A stretch of 64,000 nt of DNA, taken from positions 15,602,111-15,666,110 of the forward strand of contig JAAONU010000016.1 of assembly GCA_012932295.1 (NCBI GenBank), written 5' to 3'. Below the pieces are notes generated by a model, which searched no databases, was not told the DNA's origin, and worked only from the letters and a program-made list of their open reading frames with translations. Below are positions 1-12,047 of the stretch, piece after piece. The DNA is from Cyclina sinensis (taxonomy: Eukaryota > Mollusca > Bivalvia > Venerida > Veneridae). Each line of letters starts with the position of its first letter. The first letter of the stretch is position 1. The position numbers were made by a program, and so were the translations under genes.

Positions 1-345
1 TCAAGGTGATTTAACTGTCTTTTTTTTGTATAGGTGGAATTTTATGTATCTTGAAGAAGTACATGTGTACGTTTATTCCAACAGAATGACAAAGACTTTG
101 AATTCATGCCATATTTTTGGAGGGAATTTATTTTATGAATTTAAATTGTTCATCTTAAATTTCGTATATTAGTGTGAACTGAAATTTGATTTGGTGAGTA
201 TTTTGATATTAACAAGAAATGATAGAAACTGAAGAATAACAGTGTGAGTGATAGTACCTAGATATAATGTTCCTAAAATATGCTTCTTTCAGTGTGTATT
301 GTATTGTATTTACAACTTACTTATAGATAATTTTCTGCTTTTCAG
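1..345 (+). other. TMEM230: TMEM230 last intron (3' part)
   Basis: This is non-coding AT-rich sequence ending in a pyrimidine-rich tract and TTTTCAG at 339-345, directly before the recognisable TMEM230 exon. It is read as the 3' end of the last intron. The upstream exons lie outside the window. No repeat or conserved element was recognised in it. Confidence 0.75.
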
Positions 346-483
346 TATGGTGACAGAACTTGGCCTGTGATAATTTTAGGTTCCATAATGTTCATTCCTG
401 GCTTCTACCATGTGCGGATAGCATACTATGCTTACCAGGGTTATGCCGGCTATTCTTATGAAGACATTCCAGAGTTTGAGTGA
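346..483 (+). CDS. TMEM230: TMEM230, last coding exon (partial gene)
   Basis: The exon encodes 45 residues and ends in TGA at 481-483. It opens after a TTTTCAG splice acceptor with [12 protein letters not shown], runs through a hydrophobic stretch and [12 protein letters not shown], and ends [11 protein letters not shown]. This matches the C-terminal third of the TMEM230 (C20orf30) family. In vertebrate members the second membrane segment is followed by an RIAYYA-type motif and an acidic YSYDDIPDFD-type tail. Family members are small two-pass membrane proteins of about 120 residues on secretory, recycling and synaptic vesicles, where they act in vesicle trafficking. The N-terminal part with the first membrane segment lies off the left edge. 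The next gene to the right, LZTS-like, is on the opposite strand and converges on this one. Identity is near certain because the tail is highly conserved. The exact codon phase at the acceptor was inferred from the reading frame. Confidence 0.95.
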   Translation, partial: YGDRTWPVIILGSIMFIPGFYHVRIAYYAYQGYAGYSYEDIPEFE

Positions 484-2796
484 TTAGCTTCCAGTGTGTC
501 CAGCATTTTGTCATATTTTCATTGTATTTTAATCTTCTTTAAAAGTATTAGTGTATTTAATCTTTACTTTTTGAAGAGTGTTAGTGATATGCCATAGAAT
601 CCTGTAGATGATTATTGATTTTTTTCCCTTCTTTATGGGTTGAAACTGGGTTTTAATATTACAGAAAAATGGTACTAATGTATAAGAAAATTGCGTAATT
701 TGAAAATAGATATTTTATCGAACTTTTACAGAAGTGATTTTGGTATCCAATGTGATAGCGAACCCTGACTTGAAATTAAAATGGCTGCCAAGTACAAGTA
801 AAAAGAGATATATTGATGCTCTGTGAAATAGTGAATAACTTATATTATTTTAGGAAATCCTTGAAATGGATTTGGAATCTTTAATTTATGTTTCATTGAA
901 TAAAGCCATGTTTTCAGTTCTGATAAAATATTTGATTACCCTTCCTTGAAAAAATCCCTGTATTTTGATTGTTCACTGGTCCCGCTAAATCGATGTTATA
1001 CAAGCTAGGCAGGTAATATTATGAGTTTCCCTGTCAAGGACTCCATTGCTAAATTATATTAAGATATGGAAAGATGCACTGATTTCACTCAAAGGCTATC
1101 TCAGACTGTTGACCTGGTTTTTAGTTAACTAAAAGTCAGTTGAGGTATTCTGCTCACCCCGGCATTGCCAGTGGCGTCAGTGTCATGATGTCACACCTTG
1201 CTTAAAGTTTTGCATGCGAGTTACTATCATGCATATATCTTACTAACCAGCAATGCCTACTGATTAATTCTTCAGTAATGACTTCAGAGGCATTAAACAA
1301 ACAAGTTAGACCATTCTTGACCAAATTTTCTGTAACAAATATAATCCAAATCTTCATGAATTACACATGAAATTAAATAGAAAAAAGTAGCATTTCTCAA
1401 CATTGTTATATGTATTGAAGTTAATCAAGTAGGCATTACCTATAAAGGCAATGGGATCTACTAAGGGGAATTAAAACAATTAGCTTGAAAAATTATATGT
1501 GAACTTTAAATAATCCAGTATTTGTCAAGGAATGGTTATAAGAAGTTTTTCAAGTTGTTTATGCAGATGTATTACTGGTATAGAACGAATATCTTTCTAA
1601 CTTGATGGCTTAGGTGATATGAATTCTAGGATGGTAATATTTCCACATATAACACTTCCAAAACTATATAGTAGCAAATGACATAATATTCTTTACATCT
1701 TGAAATATTTTTTTAGGGGTTACATAACTAAATAGTGGTTTGTTGTAAAAGATCTGTATATTTTTATGTGAAAAAGTGTGAAAGTTTATTTGATGAGAGA
1801 GAGTGAAATAAAGTGATCACTGTCCTGAATTATGGACAATGTATCCATGTTACTTTGCAACACTGTGCAATATTTTTAAAGCTTTAATAGTAATTCTTTT
1901 CTGTGTTGATAGTTGTTTCAGTGTTACTTATTTCCAAATTTTTTACAGTCAAGGGACACAATCTTTTGCCTTAATGTGAAAATGCATCATGTCCCTTGGT
2001 AACTTTAAAATCAGTTTTACTGTTCCTTTTCTTATTCGTAATATTCTTTGATTCTACTTGAGAGAAAATTTAGAGGAACATGGAATTACATAGATATAAC
2101 ATAAGATTTAAAGCAAGATACATGTATAATCATATTTCATTAACACTAAAGAGACTGCTGTGGCTATAATGTTCTTGAAAAGTTTTGGTAATGTTTTCAT
2201 GTAGGTACATTCTGTTTTTTTATTTGATGGTAAAGGAAGATTTTATTATTTCACATCTTGAATTTGGTGCCTTATATAATATTTTTGGTGTAAGAAAGTT
2301 ACTTGGCCTATTTTTCTAATCATTTCTCTACTATGCATACTCATAGATACATGTACATATATTAATGGGTAGACATGAAGTGTAGTAATGTCATTAGAGT
2401 TTTATTTCATTTTTTTATTTCAATTTTGTTGTGTTAATTGTGTTAGCGTGTCATGTATGTGAACTAAATCTAGTACTCTGTTATGGTTCATGAAATTTTC
2501 AGTTCGGTCTTAAACAGGCATTCCCTAAAATATAGAGCATTATGTATCGTTCTAAATCATATATAAATGTGAATGATAGTGAACAAGTCATTACCAGATA
2601 TCAACGTGTTGATAAAAAAATTATGGAAACTGAATTGTTTTACAATAGTCCTTATATAGTATGTCTTTGTTCAGTTTTTTTAGTTCAGCACACTTTCAAC
2701 AAACATTTTCTTTGTGTCTTTCAAACATTTTGTTAGTGTCTATATGCTAAATGAAAATCTTTTTAACAAATGTTCTTCTTTTGATTATTTTTTTTA
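484..2796 (+). other. TMEM230 3' UTR and downstream non-coding DNA
   Basis: No coding potential was recognised after the TMEM230 stop. AATAAA signals on the plus strand at 899-904 and 1807-1812 are candidate cleavage signals, giving 3' UTRs of about 0.4 or 1.3 kb. The first is the simplest choice. Short open frames at 2542-2908 look like chance frames, and the second runs into a repeat. Confidence 0.5.
899..904 (+). terminator. TMEM230: Candidate polyadenylation signal of TMEM230
   Basis: A canonical AATAAA lies 416 bases after the TMEM230 stop codon. Further AATAAA copies at 1807-1812 and 3981-3986 are alternatives. Which one is used cannot be told from sequence alone. Confidence 0.45.
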
Positions 2797-3195
2797 TGCC
2801 CCCGAAGGGAGGCATATAGTTTTTGAACTGTCAGCCAGTCTGTCCGTCCCTCTGAAAACTTTAACATTGGCCATAACTTCTTTATTGGTAAGTGGATTTA
2901 CTTCATAATTGGACACAATATCCCTTTGGACAAGACCTTCTCACTGACCTATATTTGTTTGACCTTGACCACTGATGACCTTCACCTAAAAGATCCAGTT
3001 GTCCAAAACCTTTAACATTGACCATAACTTCTTTATTAGTAAGTGGATTTACTTCATAATTGGACACAACACCCCTTTGGACAAAACTTTCCCACTGACC
3101 TATAATTATTTGACCTTGAATGACTGGTCCTTAGCCCAAAGTCAAAGCACCACTTTTGGGGGCATTGTCATCTTACAGCTGTGACAGTTCTTGTT
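2797..3195 (-). repeat. Pearl/Helentron-like element, TGCCCCC family, with 151-bp tandem core
   Basis: Read on the minus strand, the element starts AACAAG (3195-3190), carries a single arm TGCCCCC (3164-3158), then two internal copies of a 151-bp unit, and ends in an imperfect hairpin. The two units are anchored by CTTTAACATT at 2859 and 3010. The hairpin is TGCCCCC/GGAGGCA with a short loop at 2797-2814, followed by TAAAAAAA on that strand. A GTCTGTCCGTCC run lies next to the hairpin at 2839-2850. Each 151-bp unit holds one TGACCTTGA, at 2960 and 3111. The same family recurs at 61943-62745 in the opposite orientation. No protein is encoded, so it is non-autonomous. Confidence 0.75.
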
Positions 3196-5162
3196 TAATT
3201 TCATAATAAAATAGAAATTCAATATGTCATTTAGTAATGTTAGGTTTGCCGTGTTTATAAATTATTTTTGAAAATAAGCTTTTTCAAAAACAAAAATGAA
3301 AATTAATCAAACTATTTATGCATATCAAAACTGTTTACTTTCTTTTTAAGAGTTTAACAATACGTAATATCACATTTTAGTGAAAAATTTCAAAACATAG
3401 CAAAATGTGAAAGATATAAATTGTTTGTTTGCATTTCTTGTTAAAATTCCTGCTCTTAAATATGTCATAGAACAAATAACTCTTGGCCTTGTTCTACTGT
3501 TTACTAGTAAAAGTCAAGAAGAGGAAATCAAGAATACCAGTAAACCATCTGAAAGGTTTTCTCTTTTTTGGACAGTTCATCTTAAAAGTTGTTTTATATA
3601 ATAAATTTCTGACAAATTACTGATAATGCAAAATGGTTTAAAGTTGTCATTAGTTACTTAGCAGATTTTCAGCAACCTTGCACAAGTATTGTTTCATTCA
3701 GTGTTACTCAAGGATGTACATGCTTTGGAAAAATTACAATGTCCTAATTCTAAAACTGACTTACTTTGTTATGCAATCAATTTTTCCAACTTTCTGTCAG
3801 CTTACATCTAAAATGATCCATGTTAATTTTCTAGTGGCATATTTAGTGTAACAGAATTATGTTTATTTTATTATGTCTAGTCTTTTTTATGACCATGGAC
3901 ATGTTACTGTATATTGGTAGTATGTTATTTCAAATAATTGTGTAAGTATTTGCTATTTTATGAGGATGTACAAAGTGGAAAATAAAATCTTATTTATTTC
4001 ATATGGTTTTTTCATTGCTAATCTCCATTCTGAAAATATCATTTCAGAAATATGCCCTTTTGAAAATACGTAAGTGCTAAGTACAAGGAGGAAGTATCTA
4101 AATTTAAACATAACTTCTCTTTTGGCAATGTCTGCCTGGAGTTCTGATCTGTCCTCATGCCAGAATGAGGAACCAAGGAAGTTGAGGTTAATGTCTGCTG
4201 ACGAGGGAAATCATAACCTCAAAATAAGTCTTGTCACAATCCCTACCTCACTGTGCTGCCCAAGGCAGTACATTCAAACATAGTTCTGTAGTACTGGCAT
4301 TGCTGACACTGGACCTATACATTATATACCTGGTTGTGCAGTGACTCTTGCTGGTATCCCCTGATCCCTCAAGGGTTTATTGATTTTAACTCTGACTTCG
4401 ATGGGGTGCTTTACAAAGTTTAATATTGAAATGTGTTTGACAATGAAACACTTCGATATTGAAGGGAAGTAACCCATACAAATATAACAAAAATATAAGC
4501 TTGACTAGTCTCCCTTATTCAATCTGTTCAGCTATTGTTCAGAGATTGTAAATTAATTGTGATTCATTAACTTAAATTTTAAGTGATAAGATGAAAGCTT
4601 GAAATGCATCTAGTTGGTGTGTTTTCAAGAGCATGTGGCAAAAGAAACAAAGGCAATAAAAGTAAAAGTTTTTAAAAAAGTCACTAAAAATTCATTGCTT
4701 TACCATCTGCTGTTCGTTAAAGTTATTCAATAGGAAATCCTCCAAAACTCCGGGTTGCTCATGTTTGAAGTTTGCAAAAAAATCCTCCAACAGATGAAGG
4801 AGGGATTTGACAAGCAATATTTTCTCTGTACCACATACAGTGAAAAAAACAAAGGCCCATAACTCCAGTAAGCCTAAGTACAACAAAATTTTTTCTTTCC
4901 TTTCCCACCATCCACACATCTAGGCTATTTGATATTTGAAACCAAATCTTCCTAAAAACTGAAGGAGGAGGTTAACATAAAAATTTTGAACAAACAGATG
5001 TTATCTCCCTTTGTTGTGTCTGCCCGGTAACAAATATATATTTTATGAAGAATTTTCTCTTATCAGTTTTGGATACAGTATGTAAGAATTTCATGAGAAT
5101 TTAATTGTTTTTGATTAATTATTATAGAATGTGTACAGATTCCAGATTTAAGCCTTTTATTA
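3196..5162. other. Intergenic or distal 3' UTR, no gene seen
   Basis: AT-rich non-coding DNA between the two converging genes. It holds an AATAAA at 3981-3986. Short open frames on either strand show no recognisable domain. No clear repeat boundaries were found by eye. Confidence 0.5.
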
Positions 5163-5613
5163 AGCTCCCTGAAGGGCGAGCATATAGTTGCCGCTTTGTC
5201 CATCTGTCCGTCCGTTCGTTAGTCCGTCCGTCCGTCATAATTTTGTCCGGAGCATAACACAAAAACTATGAGGGATATTAAGACCAAACTTCATAGGTAG
5301 TTAGATCTCACAAGAACCATAACTCTTGCTTTATTAATTTTTGAGTTATTGCCTTTTGAAATTTCTCATACTTATTTTTTGTCCGGGGCATATCTCACAA
5401 AGTATAAGAGATATTAACATGAAACTTTATTGGTAGATAGATCTCTATGAGGAGAAGTGCAGCGTGCAAGAACCGTAACTCTATTTTGCATAATTTAGGA
5501 GTTATTGCTCTTTGTTATTTTTCATACTTTAAAAAAAATACATATTTAACAATAGCCCTTTTGGAATTGGCATTTATTCGGGGAGCATCCATCTGTTCTA
5601 CCAATTTCTTGTT
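5163..5613 (-). repeat. Pearl/Helentron-like element with 136-bp tandem core
   Basis: On the minus strand it begins AACAAG (5613-5608), then a single arm GCTCCCC (5586-5580), two diverged copies of a unit of about 136 bp, and ends near 5163 in a decayed hairpin, GCTCCCTGAAGGGCGAGC on the plus strand. The two units are anchored by TTTTGTCCGG at 5241 and 5377. A GTCCGTCC-rich run at 5205-5237 sits beside the hairpin. The layout is the same as in the 2797-3195 element, but the arm sequence and repeat unit differ, so it is a separate family. Small open frames inside it are not genes. Confidence 0.65.
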
Positions 5614-8600
5614 GATACATGGATACAAGTTCAGGCTCCTGTGGTTACCATTGAATGAATAAGGTAGATACTTGTTTTTCAGCGGCAGAAAAAAGTTGTA
5701 TTTTTTGTCTGAGACTGGTGTTAATACAAGGTACATTTAGTGTTGAAAACTTAATGGCAGGTCAGTGGTCAGGACCTGTATCATCCACAATATATAAATG
5801 TGGCTAAACAGTGTTCGTATCAGCCTGCTTATTGTCCTCGGTTATTATAATATTAATAATGCACAGAAATCGCAGACCACCGACACTGAAATATTCTACT
5901 GTCCCAGTAAAACACCTACAGGGTGAAAGGTTTATTATAACTTCTGAAATATGATCGTAGTTTTCTTTGCTGAAGTCAAGTAGTATTTGTGATACAGACA
6001 CTAGTGAAATCCAAGAAATTCTGAATTATACAACTTGAGTAAGGTCAAGTTAAGGGTAGTTTTATTAATTTCTCATAGATTAGATAGAATAGTATTATTG
6101 AAGCATTGCACAGAAATCTCTCATTCCTGCCATTGATTGCAATTTTTTACCCATCTCCTGGTTGAGTGTTAAAGTTTCTGATTGCAAAATACTAAACCTG
6201 TCCGGATTTAAGCCACACTACAGACCGTTAACATTTATATAGGTTCTAGTATTGGTGCTTCCCATGAATGATGGTTAGGTAACCTGCCTGCCCAATATGG
6301 CTTTAACTGTTAGGTGTTAATCTGTTTTAAACCAATTGGGTACAATTTCAGTGGTATATCTGAGCATGGACTTTCTTTAAACACCATGTTCCAGAAAATT
6401 TATTAAGAAATATTTAAAATCATATGGCTAAATTAGCCGTGTAAGAAAGATGCTTTTTTTAACAAGCATTTTCAAACCTTTCTCCTGTTGCAGTTGTTAG
6501 AAACAAGGAACTGTTTTTTCATAATATTCATGTTTATTCAGTTATGCATAAAAAATTAACAATTCATTCAAATAAAATGAAGGGGCCGAGTCACCTGTTC
6601 CACTGCGTAAAAGTCATAAACAAAACATTGCACCCCAAAACAGGAGTGCAAACTTCCAGACCAATACTGCAGTCTGGTCTAATTTACCTTGGTAGGGGTG
6701 ACAGCATAAACTGACCAAAATGTGTCAGATAAACAATCAAGACTGTATGTTTTATTAAGTTATAACAAGAGTTTCTATTCAACTCACTGAATTTTCAGCC
6801 AAAAAAATCTAGATATGTTACATTCTTAACTGACAAACAGAAATGTAAAAGATTTAGAATTCATAACTAAAAAACATTTTTGAAAAGACATCTCACAACC
6901 TAAATGACTCAGTAGTTTATAAGAAAAATGATACAAGTATATGTAAAGACACTATCATACAAAGTACACTATTGTAATGAAATTTATATAAAATCTGATT
7001 TATTGCAAATATTAGAACCTTTCTCTGAACGTTAGAAGAAAAAAAAAATAATACTACATCAGTACTTTTGTGAATAACTGGTGCAAAAAATGTTTGATTT
7101 CTATGAATAAGATCTCCCTATCTGACAATTTTACATACTGGTTCATGTATTCAGTGTATTTACAATATAAATAAACTTGTATGTCAGCTCACTTTTCTCA
7201 GCAATATCATTTCTGCTCAAATGTGCCTCTAAAGACAAACAAACTTCTCACTAATATCAAAACAATATACAAATCTTCACTAACTTTGGCACTTAAAATA
7301 CAAATGAAATTTCTTGCACGCTTCTGTACAGTGTATATTGTGACTAGGCCACTGTACCCATGCGCTACCAAAAGTTTTCATGTATTTACTGAAACTCTCA
7401 GAGTCGAGTAATCCACGACTGTACAGTGCAGCCACTCTAAGTTTTTGTGTTTGGACTAGCAAAACTGGCAGGGAAATTTAGTTTAAAAAAGAATTCAACA
7501 TGACTTTATTTCAAGTCCTTTGTAGGTGAATTAAAGTAAACAGCTGCATAATCCAAATTTCAAACCCAGTCAAGGACCAAATGCAGGGCTCTCTAGGTGG
7601 CAAGCTGGGTAGATGCTGGCAAATGCCTGCCAGCAAATCATGTTTGGCCGTAAGGTTTGAAGGAGCATACGTGTAGATGTATATATTAAGACATCAAGTT
7701 TGACCAGTTCTGTAGAAAGTGAACTCCTTTACTCTACTTTGCTGTTCTGGGAATAGTACATTTTCCATATGACTTATGAGGAAGACCACCACTCTGATTT
7801 ACTGTTGTGTAACGGTGGAAGCACAAAGAATAAGGCTTTTCATATCTGGATTGAAAAATGTCAACCTAAGGCACAAGGTTTAAAGTCTGTGTTTGATTTA
7901 CATCTGTAAACAATTACTAGAAATGCTTTAACTGGGAGGGGTAGGATGAAATTCCTTGAGATAATGGCAGTTGTATGTCTTGAAGTCAGATGGTTCCAAA
8001 ATGCAATCTGACTCAAAAATGAACTACACTGAAAGAGTTGTTACATGATTAGTACAAAGGTACATATATTAAACTTCTCTTTAATGACATCATCTTGCTT
8101 AGGTGTGTACGCAATATGCTTGAATCATGAAACACTGGAGTTTAGGCCAAAATTAAACTGTTATGAAATCATAATGTACCCTTTAATAATGAGATGCTGC
8201 TTATAGAAGTTCATAGCTTTCATAGTGTTTAGTACTGTTATGTTATGTTCTAGCTTTTTCTGCGTATTATAAAAAGATAACTGAACAAGTGCTTTTTAAT
8301 TTTATAGTGCATGTCCAATCAATTTCCACTGCACGACGACCAAAGGAAGTGCTGGCAGGAAAAGGTCAAGAATTCTTTCATCAGAGGTAAGCATCAACTA
8401 TGAAAACTTGAAAAGCATTAATAGTTTAAGGAAGGTGAATATGAAAAATTCTGAGAGGTACAAAAATAAAGAAACAGAGAGCACTTTTTTTGTATTCACG
8501 CCTCGACAGATGGACTTCACTATGATAGTGTGAAAAAATTCCTATGTAAAGGCATATAATTATATCTTTGAGAATTACAGGACTGTGTAGTCACCATTCA

Positions 8601-9485
8601 ATTTAACACTACACAATGATATAGCTGTGATTTTGAGTTTTGCAAGAATATGTTCTATGTTCATAGGTCTGTTCATCAGGGACAAAAGTGGTAGACAAGG
8701 CAGAGAATGGATTTCATGTCAATGTTCTGATGATATGATTCATCAGAGTCAAAATATGAAAAGTTTTCCAAAATAATTTTGAACACATTTTTACTGAAAA
8801 CAAAAGTAATCACTGAAGTGTACTATGTTGCAAAAGTAACTGACCATACTCCCATAGAAAAAATGTAGACCTTCCATTACATTAAACCAAAAAGTAATTA
8901 TCTACAGACAATATAAATATGGCTTACATAGAGTACCTGTGCAAAAAGTTCTAAGTATTTGTGTGGTCTTAAGAATAAGGAAAACGCTTAGGACCTGTAA
9001 TCCCTTGAGCGACAAATTTAATGTATTCAATCAACCATTATTGTACTATTCACCAGACATTTCCGATGCCTTTTTAAAACTTACGTTTACAATTAAATTC
9101 GTTTATTAAAAATATCAATTAAATTATATAACACAATTTCATCTGCCATCTGGTTTTAATATTACCGGTAAGTTTATGTAAACTTTGTGGACTATTAAAC
9201 AAATAATCTTTAAGACATCATGAGTGCACAACCTGCCTGGTCTTGATACAGACTATTAAAATCCTTCTGACATTATAATAATAGTAGCACTACACACACT
9301 ATATAATACCAATGTGCTTGCATTCTGAAAATATCGATACATGTAAATATACCAAGATGGTAATATTTTCTACAGTGAAAATATCCAATTTGAACAAGTA
9401 TATCTCAAATAATCTGCAGTTTTCTGCCGAAACATAGGTCATATATGATGTGAACATATGCAGTACCAGTATAAGAAACTTGTAT
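5614..9485. other. Convergent intergenic DNA including probable LZTS-like 3' UTR
   Basis: No coding exon was recognised here. Because the LZTS-like stop codon is at 9488-9486 on the minus strand, part of this stretch must be its 3' UTR. Minus-strand AATAAA signals (TTTATT on the plus strand) occur at 9107-9102 and 7510-7505 and further left. A small inverted repeat of GCTGGCA/TGCCAGC lies near 7614-7634. Short open frames such as 7181-7411 have no recognisable product. Confidence 0.5.
9102..9107 (-). terminator. Candidate polyadenylation signal of the LZTS-like gene
   Basis: AATAAA on the minus strand, about 380 bases downstream of the LZTS-like stop codon. It is the closest canonical signal seen; a later one lies at 7510-7505. 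Confidence 0.4.
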
Positions 9486-10599
9486 TTAGCACACTGACTC
9501 CTCACCATTCAAGGCCATCAATTTCATATCTCGACTCTCCAGTTCTAGAGTCAGCTGTTCCACTTCTGCCTCTAGAACTTTATTCTTTCGAAACATCTGT
9601 ACATAATTTAACTGTAACTGTTTCTGGTACATTATCACTTTGTTTTTCTCCTCTAACCATTGTTCTTTCTCTTTTTCATGCTCCTCTTTAGTGACTAGCA
9701 TTTCAAGACGAAGTTTATCTAGCTCCTCACGTAGAGCAGTTACTTCTTTGTCCTTTTCACATATCAAGGATGGCTTCAGAGTCTCTCGCTCTGGAGTTTT
9801 CGCTTTTGTAAAGTCAGTTTGTATTTCCTTCTCACAATGACACAATGGGATATCTGGCTCCATATCAGAACCTGAATTATTTAATCTCATAAGACTTTCT
9901 GAAGAGGTGTTATGTTTTAATCGTTCAAACTGTTGGTTTCTGTTTTCAGCATTAGCATTATAATCATCCAGTTTGGATTTCACTTCTTCTAATTTTGTTT
10001 GAAGTCTGAGCACCTCTTCAGATTTGTCTGTAAGTTGACTATGTAAATGATCTATTTGATTTTGTAAGTTTGACACATCCCCTGATGATCTGCGACCTTG
10101 ACCCTGCCAAGTTGCATCATCCATCTGAGCCTGAAGTCTGTTAGTTTCTTCAGCAAAAGCCTCACACTTCTGTAGCAAGTCTTCTTTTTCTGCAACTAAC
10201 TTATCAATTTCGTCTTTTAATCCTTTCTTATCCTGTTGTAATTTGAAAATTTGCAGATTTAAGATTTGTTCAGATTTGTAAGATTTTCTTTTGCACTCTT
10301 TTACTTGTCTTTCAAAATCATCTCTCATGTCTTGAATTTCTCTCACCCAACCATTCTTCTTCTCCTCATACACCTGAAATATTGCCCTCTCATTTTTGTC
10401 CATTACATCTCTTAAAATATTTATCTCAACATCTTTCTCTTTCAAGATGGCCTCTAGTTCACCAACTCCACTATCGCTTGGTGATGGTGTTTGTACATAA
10501 CCATCCATATGATTGGATGAGAGTCTACTTGCATGAGAAGCTGCCACAGAATCTGCCCTATCAGAAGTCCTGATACAATCACTTGAGAAACTGGCAGAT
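9486..10599 (-). CDS. LZTS2: LZTS/FEZ1-family protein, last coding exon (coiled-coil Fez1 domain)
   Basis: The exon has 1,114 bases: one leading base completing a codon, 370 codons, and a TAA stop at 9488-9486. The acceptor TTTCAG lies just upstream (10605-10600). The protein is a Ser-rich lead-in, then SPSDSGVGELEAILKEKDVE, then nearly 300 residues of heptad-rich coiled coil (KDVEINILRD, ILNLQIFKLQQDKKGLKDEI, VLRLQTKLEEVKSKLDDY). It closes with NKVIMYQKQLQLNYVQMFRK and VEQLTLELESRDMKL. The YQKQLQ-NY-QM-R-N segment and LELE ending are signatures of vertebrate LZTS1/2/3, which hold microtubule, centrosome and postsynaptic roles and restrain beta-catenin signalling (LZTS2). The protein ends ESVC, which could be a PDZ ligand. 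Which vertebrate paralog it matches cannot be decided, because invertebrates are expected to have one pro-ortholog. The symbol is therefore approximate. Confidence 0.9.
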
Positions 10600-11846
10600 C
10601 TGAAAAGAAATTGTAGAAAAGAATAATTTTAGAGTTTCTTCTCACTGATATAGATACAGTGTCATAATTAGCAAATTAAAGACTTGGTTGTCTATTACAA
10701 AACCAGTACTAGAAGTAACAAAAGTAACAAGCCATATTCTTATTGCAGTTGGTCTAATGACCTCTGTAACACCAAGAAGCTGAGGCAAGAAGTCAGAACT
10801 GTCATCTTTTCCACTGTTTTACTCATGGCATGATTTTTGAAATGGAAACAAAACACTCTGCTTATACAACTACTGTTGTCTACCATGAAGATATATATAT
10901 AAAGGAAGCTCTTTCATTACTGTAAGTTGCAATTCCTTTGTTTGCAATCCTATTTATTCTCAAACTATCCTATTTTCTGCTTACACTTATCCACTAAATA
11001 AAAATGTAAAATATCCCAAGAAAACAATACAGGAAATGCCCTATCATAGTCCTGTGTTATAAAAGTCTAGACAGCCTCCCAGTCAACTTGTAGCACAGTC
11101 CAGATTGAAGATAAATTTTTTTGGTCAGATTAATGTCTTCTGTTTTGTGTGTTTATTTCACTTACATCTAAACTAATTAATTACTTTCATCAAACATTAA
11201 TGACAGAACAATTAATACAGAAATTTGTATTGATAGGACATGCTGAAATGAATTTTATGCAAAATCAAAGAAATTCACAGTACAGAAGTCTACTTAAAGT
11301 TTGTTTCACCCAGTGTAAAAACTGTCCAACAAAAGATAAAGACTTCAGACAGGGCATTTAAAAGTAAAGAATGTGTGGGAAAGGTTAATGTGTGAAAAAA
11401 ATACAATACAATGAAGTTTTATACCTACAAAGAATGACCAAAAACAATATTGGAATATAGCTTTTTGATGTTGAAAAACATTAATTTCATCAATTAAAAA
11501 GATTTTTTTTAAGATTAAAGGTGCAAAATGTTTAGTCCAATTAGATGTTACATGTATTTAGAGAATATCACAACAATTTACAGGAATTTTCAAAAATAGT
11601 GAGTGTTAACAAAACCTCCCGCATAATAGTTGATAAAAAAAAATTAAGCTTAGAATAAATTTAAGAAGTTCTTTGTCAACATGACTCTGATTGTCAAACA
11701 ACTGAACATTACATTAAAAAATTATCATTCAGAAGTAAACAAAGGGCAATAACTCTACAAATAGGACAAGGACAAGAAAGTTAAAGCTTTTTTTTTTCAA
11801 TCCTTAATAAAGGTTCCAGCTGATACATAAAGATGTGTGGCCAAAC
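10600..11846 (-). other. LZTS-like intron between second and last coding exons
   Basis: Bounded by donor AG|GTTTGG (intron begins at 11846) and a TTTCAG acceptor (ends at 10600). Exon phases agree: two bases AG from the upstream exon plus A from the downstream exon make an Arg codon. The intron is AT-rich with no recognised coding or repeat content. Confidence 0.8.
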
Positions 11847-12044
11847 CTGTCAAAATCCATTTGAGAATAAGTTGAGCCATGTGAAGTGTTTGCCAAGCTC
11901 TGATTGGTCACCCCATAATCTTGTGACCCATACCCATCATCATGACTCGAATACTTCCGTGGATGTTCTCCATACTGTTTTGGAGATGTTACAAACTTGG
12001 GGTTTGCTATCACTGGCTTGAATGCTATTGGTTTCACTATCCCT
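11847..12044 (-). CDS. LZTS2: LZTS/FEZ1-family protein, middle coding exon
   Basis: The reading frame gives GIVKPIAFKPVIANPKF, then a Ser/Tyr/Gly-rich stretch, then STYSQMDFDR. The IAFKPVIANP segment matches the RPTAFKPVLPKP-type motif that follows PPKLIPVSGKLEK in vertebrate LZTS2. The exon therefore continues directly from the 37098-38010 exon, which ends PPKLAPISGMLNR. The 3' end is firm: donor AG|GTTTGG in phase with the last exon. The 5' end is not firm. Candidate AG acceptors put the start at 12048, 12044 or 12042, and none has the phase 0 needed to join the upstream exon. The sequence just upstream is a 146-bp tandem repeat, not a normal pyrimidine tract. A missed small exon, a one-base assembly error, or loss of the original exon edge to the repeat are all possible. 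Confidence 0.8.
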
Positions 12045-12047
12045 CTA

